Source: DASQPR01 sp963797605
GTDB taxonomy: Bacteria; Actinomycetota; Actinomycetes; Mycobacteriales; Micromonosporaceae
Length of the DNA stretch: 64,000 nt
Assembly: GCA_963797605.1 (NCBI GenBank)
Contig: CAWCPX010000005.1
Coordinates: forward strand, 1,218,263 to 1,282,262
Reading direction: 5' to 3'
In this document: positions 8,533-16,660 of the stretch, piece by piece
Position numbering within the stretch: position 1 is the first letter of the stretch
How the letters are laid out: every line of letters begins with the position of its first letter
Position numbers and translations under genes: made by a program
Notes under the pieces: model-generated
The model's database searches: none
Told to the model about the DNA's origin: nothing
What the model saw: the letters and a program-made list of their open reading frames with translations, nothing else

Positions 8533-9559
8533 CACTGCCCTGCCGATCCAGCTCACCGCGAAAGACTTCAAGAGCGATCAGGAAGTGCGCTGGTGCCCGG
8601 GCTGCGGTGACTACGCGATCCTGTCGGCCGTGCAGGCGTTCATGCCGGAGCTGCAGATCCCCCGCGAGAACATCGTGTTCGTCTCGGGCATCGGCTGCTC
8701 TTCTCGCTTCCCGTACTACATGAACACGTACGGCATCCACTCGATCCACGGCCGCGCGCCGGCGATCGCGACCGGCCTGTCGGTTTCGCGTCCCGACCTG
8801 TCGGTGTGGGTCATCACCGGTGACGGCGACGCGCTGTCGATCGGCGGCAACCACCTGATCCACGCGCTGCGCCGCAACGTCAACTTCAAGATCCTGCTGT
8901 TCAACAACCAGATCTACGGCTTGACGAAGGGGCAGTACTCGCCCACGTCGGAGATCGGCAAGATCACGAAGTCGACGCCGATGGGCTCCAACGACTCGCC
9001 GTTCAACCCGCTGTCACTGGCGCTCGGCGCCGAGGCGTCGTTCGTCGCCCGCACGATCGACTCCGACCGCAAGCACCTCACGTCAGTGCTGCGGGCCGCC
9101 GCGAAGCACGAGGGCTCGTCGTTCATCGAGATCTACCAGAACTGCAACATCTTCAACGATGGCGCGTTCGACGTGCTGAAAGAGCCGGAGACCCGCGACG
9201 ACTACACGATCCGGCTGGAGCACGGGCAGCCGATCACGTTCGGAGCCAATGGCGAATGGTGCGTCGTGCACCCGCCCGGAGCCTTCAGCCTCGAAGTGCG
9301 TCCGACCGCCGAGGTGTCACCGGCGGAAATCCTGACGCACGACGCCAACGTGACCGACCCGTCCTACGCGTTCGCGCTGTCTCGCCTCGCCGGGAGAGAC
9401 CTGCGCTACACGCCAATCGGCATCTTCCGTGACGTGCAGCGCCCCGCCTACGACACGCTCGTGCGCGACCAGGTCGCGGCGGCCACGGCGACCGCCGGCG
9501 AGCCCGAAGCTGAGCTGACCTCGCTGCTCAACTCCGGCGACACGTGGACGATCCTGTAA
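8525..9559 (+). CDS. korB: 2-oxoglutarate:ferredoxin oxidoreductase, beta subunit
   Basis: The 344-residue thiamine-diphosphate subunit. EVRWCPGCGDYAIL and GIGCSSR hold cysteines expected to bind the 4Fe-4S cluster. GDGDALSIGGNHLIHALRRN and NNQIYGLTKGQYSPTS form the TPP/Mg site. The C-terminal half (LSRLAGRDLRYTPIGIFRDV) is the standard KorB tail. It overlaps korA and both share one promoter region at 6430-6680. No third gene follows; the next gene is on the other strand. Confidence 0.94.
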   Translation: MTDTALPIQLTAKDFKSDQEVRWCPGCGDYAILSAVQAFMPELQIPRENIVFVSGIGCSSRFPYYMNTYGIHSIHGRAPAIATGLSVSRPDLSVWVITGDGDALSIGGNHLIHALRRNVNFKILLFNNQIYGLTKGQYSPTSEIGKITKSTPMGSNDSPFNPLSLALGAEASFVARTIDSDRKHLTSVLRAAAKHEGSSFIEIYQNCNIFNDGAFDVLKEPETRDDYTIRLEHGQPITFGANGEWCVVHPPGAFSLEVRPTAEVSPAEILTHDANVTDPSYAFALSRLAGRDLRYTPIGIFRDVQRPAYDTLVRDQVAAATATAGEPEAELTSLLNSGDTWTIL

Positions 9560-9578
9560 CCGACGATCCGATAGGCGC

Positions 9579-12293
9579 TTACGAAGCCATATCCGCGAAG
9601 CGCTCCGAGCCGACCGCCATGTCCGGGTGGTCGACGGAGAGCGCGACCGTGACCGCTTCGTCGAGCGTCAGGGCCGCACCCTGGGCGTAGACGTCGTCGA
9701 AGACCCGGTCACCGAGCATTTCCCGGATCCGGCGCTGCTGCTCCGTCCAGAATGGTGCGAACAGCACGTTGGCGCCGCGCAGCTGCACCTGAGCGGCCTG
9801 CGCGGCGCCGAACAGCCGCACCGCCGTGATCTGGTCGCCACCGAGCGCGCACCGGGCGGCCAGCGCGTTGAGCGATTCGCAGGCACCCGAGTGGAAGCCG
9901 AAGCTCATCCGCGAGCGCAACGCAACCACCAGATGTTCGTGCGCCGCCACCAGATCGCCACGGGAGAGCGCGACCATGCCAAGCACCATGTCGACGGTGC
10001 GTCGGCCGCGTTCGACCGGACGGGACGCCTCGATCGGGCGGGTCGCGGCCAGCAACTCGGCGGCTTCGTCGACACCACCGCGGCGCCACAACAGCTGGGC
10101 CAGGCAGTAGACGGCGTCGAGCGCTTCATGGGCGACGTCGTGCTCGTTGGCCCAGGCGAGGATGTCGCGGCAGGCTTTCTCGGCCGCGATCGGGTCACCC
10201 ATGTCGAGCAGCGGCATGCCCCGACCGGCACCGACCCGAGCCATCAGGCCGAGGTCACCGCTGCGGCGCGCGGCCGCTTCGGCCCGTTGGGAGAACCGCA
10301 GCGCTTCCGAGTGCTCCCCGTCGGCACCGGCGTGCAGAGCATGCATGTGGTACGCCGCTGCCAACTCCGCCTCGGGGATCACCTCTCCGGTGGCGGCGAT
10401 GCGTTCGTAGAGCCGGAACATCCACAGTCGACCCTCACGAGCGAGCCCGCGTTCGCGCCACCACTGGTCCAACCCACTAGCCAGGGTGAGGCCGTCACGG
10501 GCGCTGCCCCGAGTAACGATCCACTTGAGCGCGGCCCGGATCTCGTCGGCGAGCGGATCGATCGCGTACATCGAGAGCGTCACCGGCCGGCCGTCGGGGC
10601 CGTGTTGCAGCCGGGCGACCTCGTGCCGGGTCCAGGCGACGTGGCGCTCGTGGGCGGCTTCGTCCTCGCCGTGTTCGGCCAGGCGGCGAGCCACGTAGGC
10701 CCGGATCGGGTCGAGCATGCGATAGACGGTGCCGTCGGCGGTCGGTTCGGCCGCGACGAGTGACTTGTCGACGAGGATGGACAGCGCCGCCAGCGGGTCG
10801 GTGCCGGTCAACCACTCGACGGCGTGCAGGTCGACCCGGCCCGCGAAGACGGCCAGCCAGCGCAGAAGCAGCGCGGACTCACGGCTCAGCGTGCGGTAGG
10901 ACCAGCTGACTGTCGCCTGGATCGTGGAGTGCCGGCCGGCCGGCGTGTCGGCGTCGACAGTGGAGAGTCCGATGTCGAGCGCGTCGACCGCGACATCGAG
11001 CCGGTTGACCAGCTCGGTCGCGGACAGCATGCGCAGCCGGGCCGCCGCGAGTTCGAGAGCGAGCGGAAGCCCGTCGAGGTAGCGCGCGACCCGGGAAAGC
11101 TGCTCGATGTCGCAGTGGTCGACCGGACGGCCGCCGCGACTCGCCTCGATGCGTTCGAGCAGCAGCGTGACCGCCTCACTCGGCGCCCCGTCCGGCCCGG
11201 CGGTCAGTGACAGCGACGGGATGCGCCACACCACCTCGCCGGGCAGGTTGAGCGGTTCCCGGCTGGTCGCGAGCACCTTGGCGGCCGAACCGCTGCCGAG
11301 CACCCGGCTCACCAGCATCGCGGTCGCGCCGGGCTGGGCGTCGCACGTGTCGAGCACGAGTAGGCACCGACGATCGGCGGTGAACTCGCGCAACGTGTCG
11401 ACGACCGCGCGACCGGGCTCCGGCCGCAGGCCCAGCGTCGCCGCGACCGCGACCGCCACGAGGCCGGGGTCGGTCACGGACGCGAGGTCGGTGAACCAGA
11501 CGCCGTCGGGGTAGGCCGAGATGGCGTCGCCCGCGACTTCGAGCGCGAGTCGGGTCTTGCCCGCCCCGCCCGGCCCGACGACACTGACCAGCCGATTGTT
11601 GGCCAACAGATCGCCGAGCACGGCACGCTCGGCGGATCGGCCGACGAACGACGTCGCGGCGGCCGGAAGATTGTGTGGACTGGTCGCGAGCGTCCGCGGC
11701 CGCGGGAACTTCCGCTCCAGGCCGGGCGCGACGAGTTGGAACATGCGCTCCCGGTCGTCGAACCCGCGCAACCGATGCAGCCCGAGGTCGAGCATCCACG
11801 CGCCCTCGTCGAGTTCGCCGGCGGCGAGCATCGTCGCCTCGGAGCACAGCACCTGGCCGCCGTGCGCCGCCGTGGCGACACGGGAAGCACGGTGGACTTC
11901 GGGGCTCGCGTATTCACCGGCGGACGGCAGGGCGTGGCCGGTGTGCAGACCCATCCGCACACTCGGTCGTGCCTCGGGCGTCGGCCAGGGATGCGCGGCC
12001 AACGCATGCTGCGCGGCGACGCACGCCCGAACCGCGTCGGAGGCGCGCGAAAACGCCGCGAACACCGAGTCGCCTTCCGTGAACAACGGCACGCCCCCAC
12101 ATGCCGACAGTGCACGAACCAACAACCTGCGGTGCTCGACGAGCACTGCTCGGTAGCCCGCGCCCAGCATCCGTGCCAGACGCGTCGAGCCCTCGATGTC
12201 GGTGAACAGGAACGTCACCGATCCGCTGGGCAAGGTGGTTCTCACCTTTTGTCGCAACACCAAAACCTCCGCCCCCCTGGAAGTCACGCTCAT
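9579..12293 (-). CDS. Class III nucleotide cyclase domain-AAA/STAND ATPase-TPR regulator
   Basis: A 904-residue cytoplasmic signalling protein. Residues about 20-185 are a class III nucleotidyl cyclase homology domain: SVTFLFTDIEGSTRLARMLG with the metal Asp, LFTEGDSVFAAF with the second Asp, and RMGLHTGHALPS. A STAND-type ATPase follows, with P-loop VVGPGGAGKTRLAL near 240, Walker B CLLVLDTCDA, and GLPLALELAAARLR. The C-terminal about 350 residues are helical repeats of TPR type. Unlike LuxR/LAL regulators it ends without a helix-turn-helix. Whether it makes cAMP is unknown. Alternative GTG starts at 12260 (after GGAGG) and 12245 would drop 11 or 16 residues. Confidence 0.85.
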   Translation of the reverse strand: MSVTSRGAEVLVLRQKVRTTLPSGSVTFLFTDIEGSTRLARMLGAGYRAVLVEHRRLLVRALSACGGVPLFTEGDSVFAAFSRASDAVRACVAAQHALAAHPWPTPEARPSVRMGLHTGHALPSAGEYASPEVHRASRVATAAHGGQVLCSEATMLAAGELDEGAWMLDLGLHRLRGFDDRERMFQLVAPGLERKFPRPRTLATSPHNLPAAATSFVGRSAERAVLGDLLANNRLVSVVGPGGAGKTRLALEVAGDAISAYPDGVWFTDLASVTDPGLVAVAVAATLGLRPEPGRAVVDTLREFTADRRCLLVLDTCDAQPGATAMLVSRVLGSGSAAKVLATSREPLNLPGEVVWRIPSLSLTAGPDGAPSEAVTLLLERIEASRGGRPVDHCDIEQLSRVARYLDGLPLALELAAARLRMLSATELVNRLDVAVDALDIGLSTVDADTPAGRHSTIQATVSWSYRTLSRESALLLRWLAVFAGRVDLHAVEWLTGTDPLAALSILVDKSLVAAEPTADGTVYRMLDPIRAYVARRLAEHGEDEAAHERHVAWTRHEVARLQHGPDGRPVTLSMYAIDPLADEIRAALKWIVTRGSARDGLTLASGLDQWWRERGLAREGRLWMFRLYERIAATGEVIPEAELAAAYHMHALHAGADGEHSEALRFSQRAEAAARRSGDLGLMARVGAGRGMPLLDMGDPIAAEKACRDILAWANEHDVAHEALDAVYCLAQLLWRRGGVDEAAELLAATRPIEASRPVERGRRTVDMVLGMVALSRGDLVAAHEHLVVALRSRMSFGFHSGACESLNALAARCALGGDQITAVRLFGAAQAAQVQLRGANVLFAPFWTEQQRRIREMLGDRVFDDVYAQGAALTLDEAVTVALSVDHPDMAVGSERFADMAS

Positions 12294-12490
12294 GCTGCCC
12301 CAGCGCTGCTGACCGTTACATCGGAGGAACGGGCAGGTCAGATCGGCTCAAAGACGTAGCGCAACGGCCAGCCGGACGCGAGGGGTTGTCCGCACTCGTA
12401 ACGACAACCACATGCCATGGTTGCGGGAGGGTGCGACGAAAACTTCGCTACGCCCGCGAGATCGGACCGAAAGTGTGTTATCGCAAGGCT

Positions 12491-12709
12491 TCAGCCGCAA
12501 CAACCACCACCGCAGCAACCGCCGCCACTCGTCGGCGCGGGTGCCGCGGAAGAGGCGCGACCACTGACAGCGACGGCCACCGTGGAGAGGAGTTTCACAG
12601 TGTCGGAGTGGCCGCCGGGGCACGACACGGCGTCGCTTGAAGCGCTCATCGGCCGCTTGACCTCGAATGTATCGCCGCACTGACGGCAGCGGTAGTCGTA
12701 GCTGGGCAT
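12491..12709 (-). CDS. FmdB-family zinc-ribbon protein
   Basis: A 72-residue protein. MPSYDYRCRQCGDTFEVKRPM begins with the CxxC knuckle of the FmdB zinc ribbon, and a second Cys-Pro-Gly-Gly-His element follows near residue 30. The tail is rich in glycine and paired cysteines (GGGCCGGGCCG), which is common in actinobacterial members. The family was named for formamidase regulation in Methylophilus but its role in actinobacteria is not established. It diverges from the GNAT gene with about 150 bp between them. A weak 6-bp hairpin (12405-12423) lies downstream. Confidence 0.85.
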   Translation of the reverse strand: MPSYDYRCRQCGDTFEVKRPMSASSDAVSCPGGHSDTVKLLSTVAVAVSGRASSAAPAPTSGGGCCGGGCCG

Positions 12710-12864
12710 GTGACGAGGTTAGCGGGTGCATCCGGCAAATAGCACGTTCGGCGAGCAAACGTGCACGTCCGACACGCAACGTGACGATCAATTTTCGGAC
12801 CGTGAGATATTGGCGGACGTTTGCACTTTCGCATTGGCGACTTTATCGGCAAGCTGGACCCGTG

Positions 12865-13899
12865 ATGGTACGTGAGTGGGATCCCCGAACGGCGCCGTCC
12901 GCAGAGATCGAAACTATGGTGAACTCTCTCAACACCATTCTCGCGACCGACCTGCCGGACGATCCGCCCTGGCTGACGGACTCTTTCCGGGAATACCTGT
13001 CGGTGACGATGCCGGGTGAGCGCCGCATCATCTGGCTGGCCGAGACGTCCGAAGGCGCCGCCGCGGGTCACCACCCCGACGGCGAGGGCGTGCTCGGGCA
13101 GTCCAACATCCTGCTCTTCGACGACATGGCCGTGCTCGAAGTGCTCGTGCACCCGAAGGCCCGCCGCACCCACGTGGGTCGCGAGCTGCTGGCCGCCGCG
13201 GTCCAGCGGGCCCATCAGGAGGGCTTCACGTCGATGGGCGTGGAGGTCATCGGGGGCACCTCGGCCTCGCAGTTCTACGAGGCGCTCGGGTTCAACCTGG
13301 CTTACACCGAGACGCGCAGCGTCCTGCAGCTGTCCACCGTCGACTGGCTCAAGCTCGGCGAGATGGCCGGTGGCGTCGGTTCCGGCTACCGGATCGAATA
13401 CCACCCGGGTGGGCCGCCCGAGGAGCTCTACGAGTCCTACGCGGCCGCGAAATACCTTGCCCGCAGTGGCGTCGACCTCGGCGATCTGGCGTTGCGACCG
13501 AGCTCGATGAACGCGCAACGGCTCCGTGCCAGCTTGAAGACGCTCCACATGCGCGGCATGAAACCGCACATCGTCGTCGGCATCCACGAGTCGACCGGTG
13601 AGGTCGCGGCCTTGACCGAGGTCGTCGTGGCAGCGCAGCACCCCGACCGCGCCGACCAATACGACACCATCGTCGTGCCCGAGCACCGCGGTTATGGGCT
13701 CACTCGGGCCATCAAGGCTCGAATGCTGTTCGAGTTGCGCTCCTCCGAACTGCGAGTGCGTTCGGTGCAAACGTGGAACGGCCTCGATGCCGAAGGCATT
13801 GTCGAAATCAATTCGGAGCTGGGATTCAAGCCTGATCGGGAATGGCGTGAATACGAGGCCGACATCCCGGAACTCGCGGCGCGGCTCGGCGTCGCCTAA
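12865..13899 (+). CDS. Tandem GNAT-fold acetyltransferase
   Basis: About 344 residues made of two GNAT folds, a layout like mycothiol synthase. The N-terminal domain has AVLEVLVHPKARRTHVGRELL, a motif-A acetyl-CoA loop, followed by SQFYEALGF. The C-terminal domain has TIVVPEHRGYGLTRAIKARML, a second motif A, and ends in NSELGFKPDREWREYEADIPE. I do not call it MshD because substrate residues cannot be checked, and many paralogues of this form exist. The start is ATG 12865, with GTG 12862 immediately before it. The longer open frame to 12667 overlaps fmdB and is rejected. Confidence 0.82.
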   Translation: MVREWDPRTAPSAEIETMVNSLNTILATDLPDDPPWLTDSFREYLSVTMPGERRIIWLAETSEGAAAGHHPDGEGVLGQSNILLFDDMAVLEVLVHPKARRTHVGRELLAAAVQRAHQEGFTSMGVEVIGGTSASQFYEALGFNLAYTETRSVLQLSTVDWLKLGEMAGGVGSGYRIEYHPGGPPEELYESYAAAKYLARSGVDLGDLALRPSSMNAQRLRASLKTLHMRGMKPHIVVGIHESTGEVAALTEVVVAAQHPDRADQYDTIVVPEHRGYGLTRAIKARMLFELRSSELRVRSVQTWNGLDAEGIVEINSELGFKPDREWREYEADIPELAARLGVA

Positions 13900-13980
13900 C
13901 GCTCACACTGGGTAACGTGGTCCCGACCAAAATTGCCATGCCTGGGTTGGGCCACCTTCCCCTCGCCTGCGGAGCGCCCG

Positions 13981-14742
13981 ATGACGGAACCAAAGCCGCC
14001 AGCCGAATATCCGACCGTACCGTCGCAAAACGCACCGCCACCGGACCCGCCGTTGCCGACCTTGCCGTCGCAGACCCGGAGATACCCGCCCGCGTCCTCC
14101 CGGGCTTCGGCTGGCAGCGCGCGCACGACGCCGACGCCGAAACCGTCCCGCCGCAGGCTCTGGGTGACCGTCGGTGCCGTCGCGATCGTGCTCGTCGGCG
14201 CGGGCGTCGGCATCAGCGCGCTGCTGGCCTCGTCGCACAAGCCCACGTCGTCCGGTGAGGCCGCGCCGAAAGCCGCTGGCGGCGCCGGCATCCATGTGAC
14301 GAAGCCGGCCACGATCAACGGCGCGCAGCCCAACACCGAAGCCGCGCTCACGTCGGCCGCCGGCAGCATGAGCAGCCAGCTCAAGGCGCTCGCGCCACTG
14401 GCCACCGCGACGGTCGACGGCTTCTACGGCAGCACGGCCGACAAGACGCTCACGATGTTGATCGCGGTCGCGGCGCCGGAGGACAACCCCGGCTCGCAGC
14501 TGAACGTCGCGATGGCCGCGCTCAAGAATTCTCTGAGCGTGACAGCGACGGAGAGCGTCGATCCGGGCCGGCTCGGCGGCGTGGCGCAGTGCGGGGATGG
14601 CGCCGCCGCGAGCCAGCCGCTCGCCGTCTGCGCGTGGATGGATAGGGGCAGCTTCGGGCTGATGGTGTTCTACGACAGGCACGCCAGCACCGTGCACGCC
14701 GCCTTCCTGGACGCGCGCGGTGAGGTGGAGAGGGTCGGTTAG
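13981..14742 (+). CDS. Single-pass membrane protein with proline-rich cytoplasmic N-terminus
   Basis: A 253-residue protein starting MTEPKPPAEYPTVP. The first about 60 residues are Pro/Ser-rich and followed by an Arg/Lys cluster, then one membrane helix (WVTVGAVAIVLVGAGVGISALL, about 62-83). The rest is an extracytoplasmic domain with a Cys pair (VAQCGD and AVCAWMD) that could form a disulfide. No family is recognised, though the layout is common for small actinobacterial envelope proteins. Its stop overlaps that of the XRE gene on the other strand by three bases. Confidence 0.7.
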   Translation: MTEPKPPAEYPTVPSQNAPPPDPPLPTLPSQTRRYPPASSRASAGSARTTPTPKPSRRRLWVTVGAVAIVLVGAGVGISALLASSHKPTSSGEAAPKAAGGAGIHVTKPATINGAQPNTEAALTSAAGSMSSQLKALAPLATATVDGFYGSTADKTLTMLIAVAAPEDNPGSQLNVAMAALKNSLSVTATESVDPGRLGGVAQCGDGAAASQPLAVCAWMDRGSFGLMVFYDRHASTVHAAFLDARGEVERVG

Positions 14743-15281
14743 GAGGCGCGGCGATGCCGGCGAAGCCATTGGTCGGGCTCGGGAGGCGGCGGGGCCGTGC
14801 GATAATGCGCGACCCGCACCTCCCACTGACTGCGCTTGCGCCGCACCTCGCGGAACTCGCGATCGCGGTGAAACGTCTCTGGCGGTCGAGCCAGCCCGTA
14901 GAGATCGGCCCACCACTCTCCTGGGCGCGGATCGAGGATCGTGTCGAGATGCGACGGATAGCGCCGCTCGGCGCCGTCACGGGTGTCGTCGAAATCCTCC
15001 ATCGGCAGCACCACGTGACCGGCCTGGTCGACGACGGTGAGATAGAGCCCCGCGACGGCCATCGTCCGTTGCAGCACGTCGAGGCTCGGCACCATAGCGC
15101 CCGACTCGACCCGACCGATGGTGGTGGCGGACAGCCCGGCCTGGCGGGCCATCCCGCGCTGGCTGAGATGAGCGATGCGGCGCGCCCGGCGAAGGAGACC
15201 AGCCGCCGGAAACGCGCCGGTCAGCACATCGGAGACCTCGGCCCGGTCATCGTCACCTGACACCCGATCAGCATCCGCCAT
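14739..15281 (-). CDS. XRE-family transcriptional regulator
   Basis: A 180-residue DNA-binding protein. The HTH lies at about residues 30-85: LLRRARRIAHLSQRGMARQA, then GLSATTIGRVESGAMVPSLD, then QRTMAVAGLYLTVV. The C-terminal part (EDFDDTRDGAERRYPSHLD, EWWADLYGLARPPETFHRDR) is seen in actinobacterial regulators linked to toxin-like or nucleotidyltransferase loci, but no partner gene lies next to it here. ATG 15281 is chosen because the preceding frame has no good start. A 5-5-5 palindrome sits 77 bp upstream. Confidence 0.8.
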   Translation of the reverse strand: MADADRVSGDDDRAEVSDVLTGAFPAAGLLRRARRIAHLSQRGMARQAGLSATTIGRVESGAMVPSLDVLQRTMAVAGLYLTVVDQAGHVVLPMEDFDDTRDGAERRYPSHLDTILDPRPGEWWADLYGLARPPETFHRDREFREVRRKRSQWEVRVAHYRTAPPPPEPDQWLRRHRRAS

Positions 15282-15357
15282 CGACGCGACCGATTCAATG
15301 ATCAACCTTCGCCTGTGGATAGTGACGCATCGTGATCGGCGCGCGAACAAGGCCACC

Positions 15358-15372
15358 GTGACTCTTTGTCAC
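15358..15372. promoter_or_regulatory. Operator-like palindrome upstream of the XRE gene
   Basis: GTGAC TCTTT GTCAC is a perfect 5-bp dyad around a 5-bp spacer, 77 bp upstream of the XRE start codon. It could be the regulator's own operator. There is no second copy in the window, although CATGACTTTTGTCATG at 52490 has related half-sites. Confidence 0.35.
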
Positions 15373-15458
15373 CGACATCCGATCGCGCGGCGCATCCACC
15401 GAACGGTGGCTCCCGAGTGTCGCCACTGCTCATGGGGTGTCTGACTTCTCGGCGGCAT

Positions 15459-15568
15459 ATGGGGTTCGAGCCGCTTTGCTCTGCTCACTTCGAGGCCACA
15501 CAACGAGATCCGATTACGAAGAGTTGCTGTAGCCGTGGAGTGAGCAGAGCAAAGCGCGCCGCACCCTA
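15459..15568. repeat. Long hairpin repeat, copy 1
   Basis: Perfect 18-bp inverted arms at 15472-15489 and 15539-15556 contain the core GCTTTGCTCTGCTCAC and its complement. They are separated by 49 bases. Imperfect pairing extends outward (about 15459 to 15568) and inward (GGC.AC pairing with GTAGCC). The same arms recur at about 35.96 kb, where 26 of 28 bases of the 3' half are shared (here 15528-15555). It lies between hemB's 3' end and the XRE gene. The rest of the gap 15282-15654 holds only the palindrome at 15358. Confidence 0.85.
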
Positions 15569-15654
15569 TACAACTGGTCCGAGGGAAAGTGACCGACAGT
15601 GACGCAACGACGGCCCGGCGACGGCAGGGAGAGCGCGTCGCCGATGCCGACCGG

Positions 15655-16638
15655 TTAGAAACGCTCGCGTAGCAGTTTCGCGACTTCGGCCGCCCAGTAG
15701 GTCAGAATGATCGACCCACCGGCCCGCCGAATAGACATCAGCGTTTCGAGCATGACCCGCTCACGGTCGATCCATCCGTTGGCCGCGGCGGCCTCGACCA
15801 TCGCGTACTCGCCGGAAACCTGGTAGGCGGCGACCGGCACGTCCACCGACGCGGCCACGGCGGCCAGCACGTCGAGGTAGGGCAGCGCCGGCTTCACCAT
15901 CACGATGTCCGCGCCCTCGGCGACGTCGAGCGCGACCTCACGCAGCGCCTCGCGCAGGTTCGCGGGGTCCTGCTGGTAGGTGCGACGGTCGCCCTCCAAC
16001 GCCGACTCCACCGCCTCACGGAAGGGACCATAAAAGGCAGAGGCATATTTGGCCGCGTACGCGAGGATCGTCACATCGGTGTACCCGGCCTCGTCGAGCG
16101 CTTTCCGGGTAACGCCGACCTGGCCGTCCATCATTCCGGACGTGCCGACCATGTGCACGCCGGCGGCCGCTTGAGCCACCGCCATCTCGGCGTAACGCTC
16201 GAGCGTCGCGTCGTTGTCCACGCTGCCGTCGGCCGCGAGCACACCGCAGTGGCCGTGTGACGTGAACTCGTCGAGGCAGAGGTCGCTCATGACCACCGTG
16301 GCGTCGCCGACCTCGGCGATCACGTCCTGGATCGCGACGTTGAGGATGCCCTCGGGATCGGTGCCGCCCGAACCCACGGCATCGCGCGTGAGCGGCACGC
16401 CGTAGAGCATGATGCCGCCAACGCCTTCGCGGACCGCCTCGGCGGCGGCTTTACGCAACGACTCCCGCGAGTGCTGCACGATGCCGGGCAGCGACGCGAT
16501 CGGACGCGGCTCGGTGAGCCCTTCCCGGACGAACATCGGCAACACGAGCTGCGCCGGCGCGATGTGGGTCTCGGAGACGAGCCGGCGCAGTGGCTCCGAC
16601 GTGCGCAGACGCCGGGGCCGGACGGTGGGGAATGTCAT
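15655..16638 (-). CDS. hemB: Delta-aminolevulinic acid dehydratase (porphobilinogen synthase)
   Basis: Condenses two 5-aminolevulinate molecules to porphobilinogen in heme and corrinoid synthesis. It has 327 residues, the usual length. Both active-site lysine segments are present (AYAAKYASAFYGPFR and DIVMVKPALPYLD). The metal-site loop reads SDLCLDEFTSHGHCGVL, so of the three cysteines of zinc enzymes the middle one is Asp, while the first and third remain. It is the last gene of the rex-hemA-hemC-hemD-hemB operon, 22 bp after hemD. Confidence 0.96.
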   Translation of the reverse strand: MTFPTVRPRRLRTSEPLRRLVSETHIAPAQLVLPMFVREGLTEPRPIASLPGIVQHSRESLRKAAAEAVREGVGGIMLYGVPLTRDAVGSGGTDPEGILNVAIQDVIAEVGDATVVMSDLCLDEFTSHGHCGVLAADGSVDNDATLERYAEMAVAQAAAGVHMVGTSGMMDGQVGVTRKALDEAGYTDVTILAYAAKYASAFYGPFREAVESALEGDRRTYQQDPANLREALREVALDVAEGADIVMVKPALPYLDVLAAVAASVDVPVAAYQVSGEYAMVEAAAANGWIDRERVMLETLMSIRRAGGSIILTYWAAEVAKLLRERF

Positions 16639-16660
16639 GGGGACCCCCTATCGAGAAGGA

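Noticed and set aside
12348..12791. A 147-codon minus-strand frame covering the gap next to fmdB
   Set aside because: It overlaps the whole fmdB gene in another frame and is Arg-rich without features.
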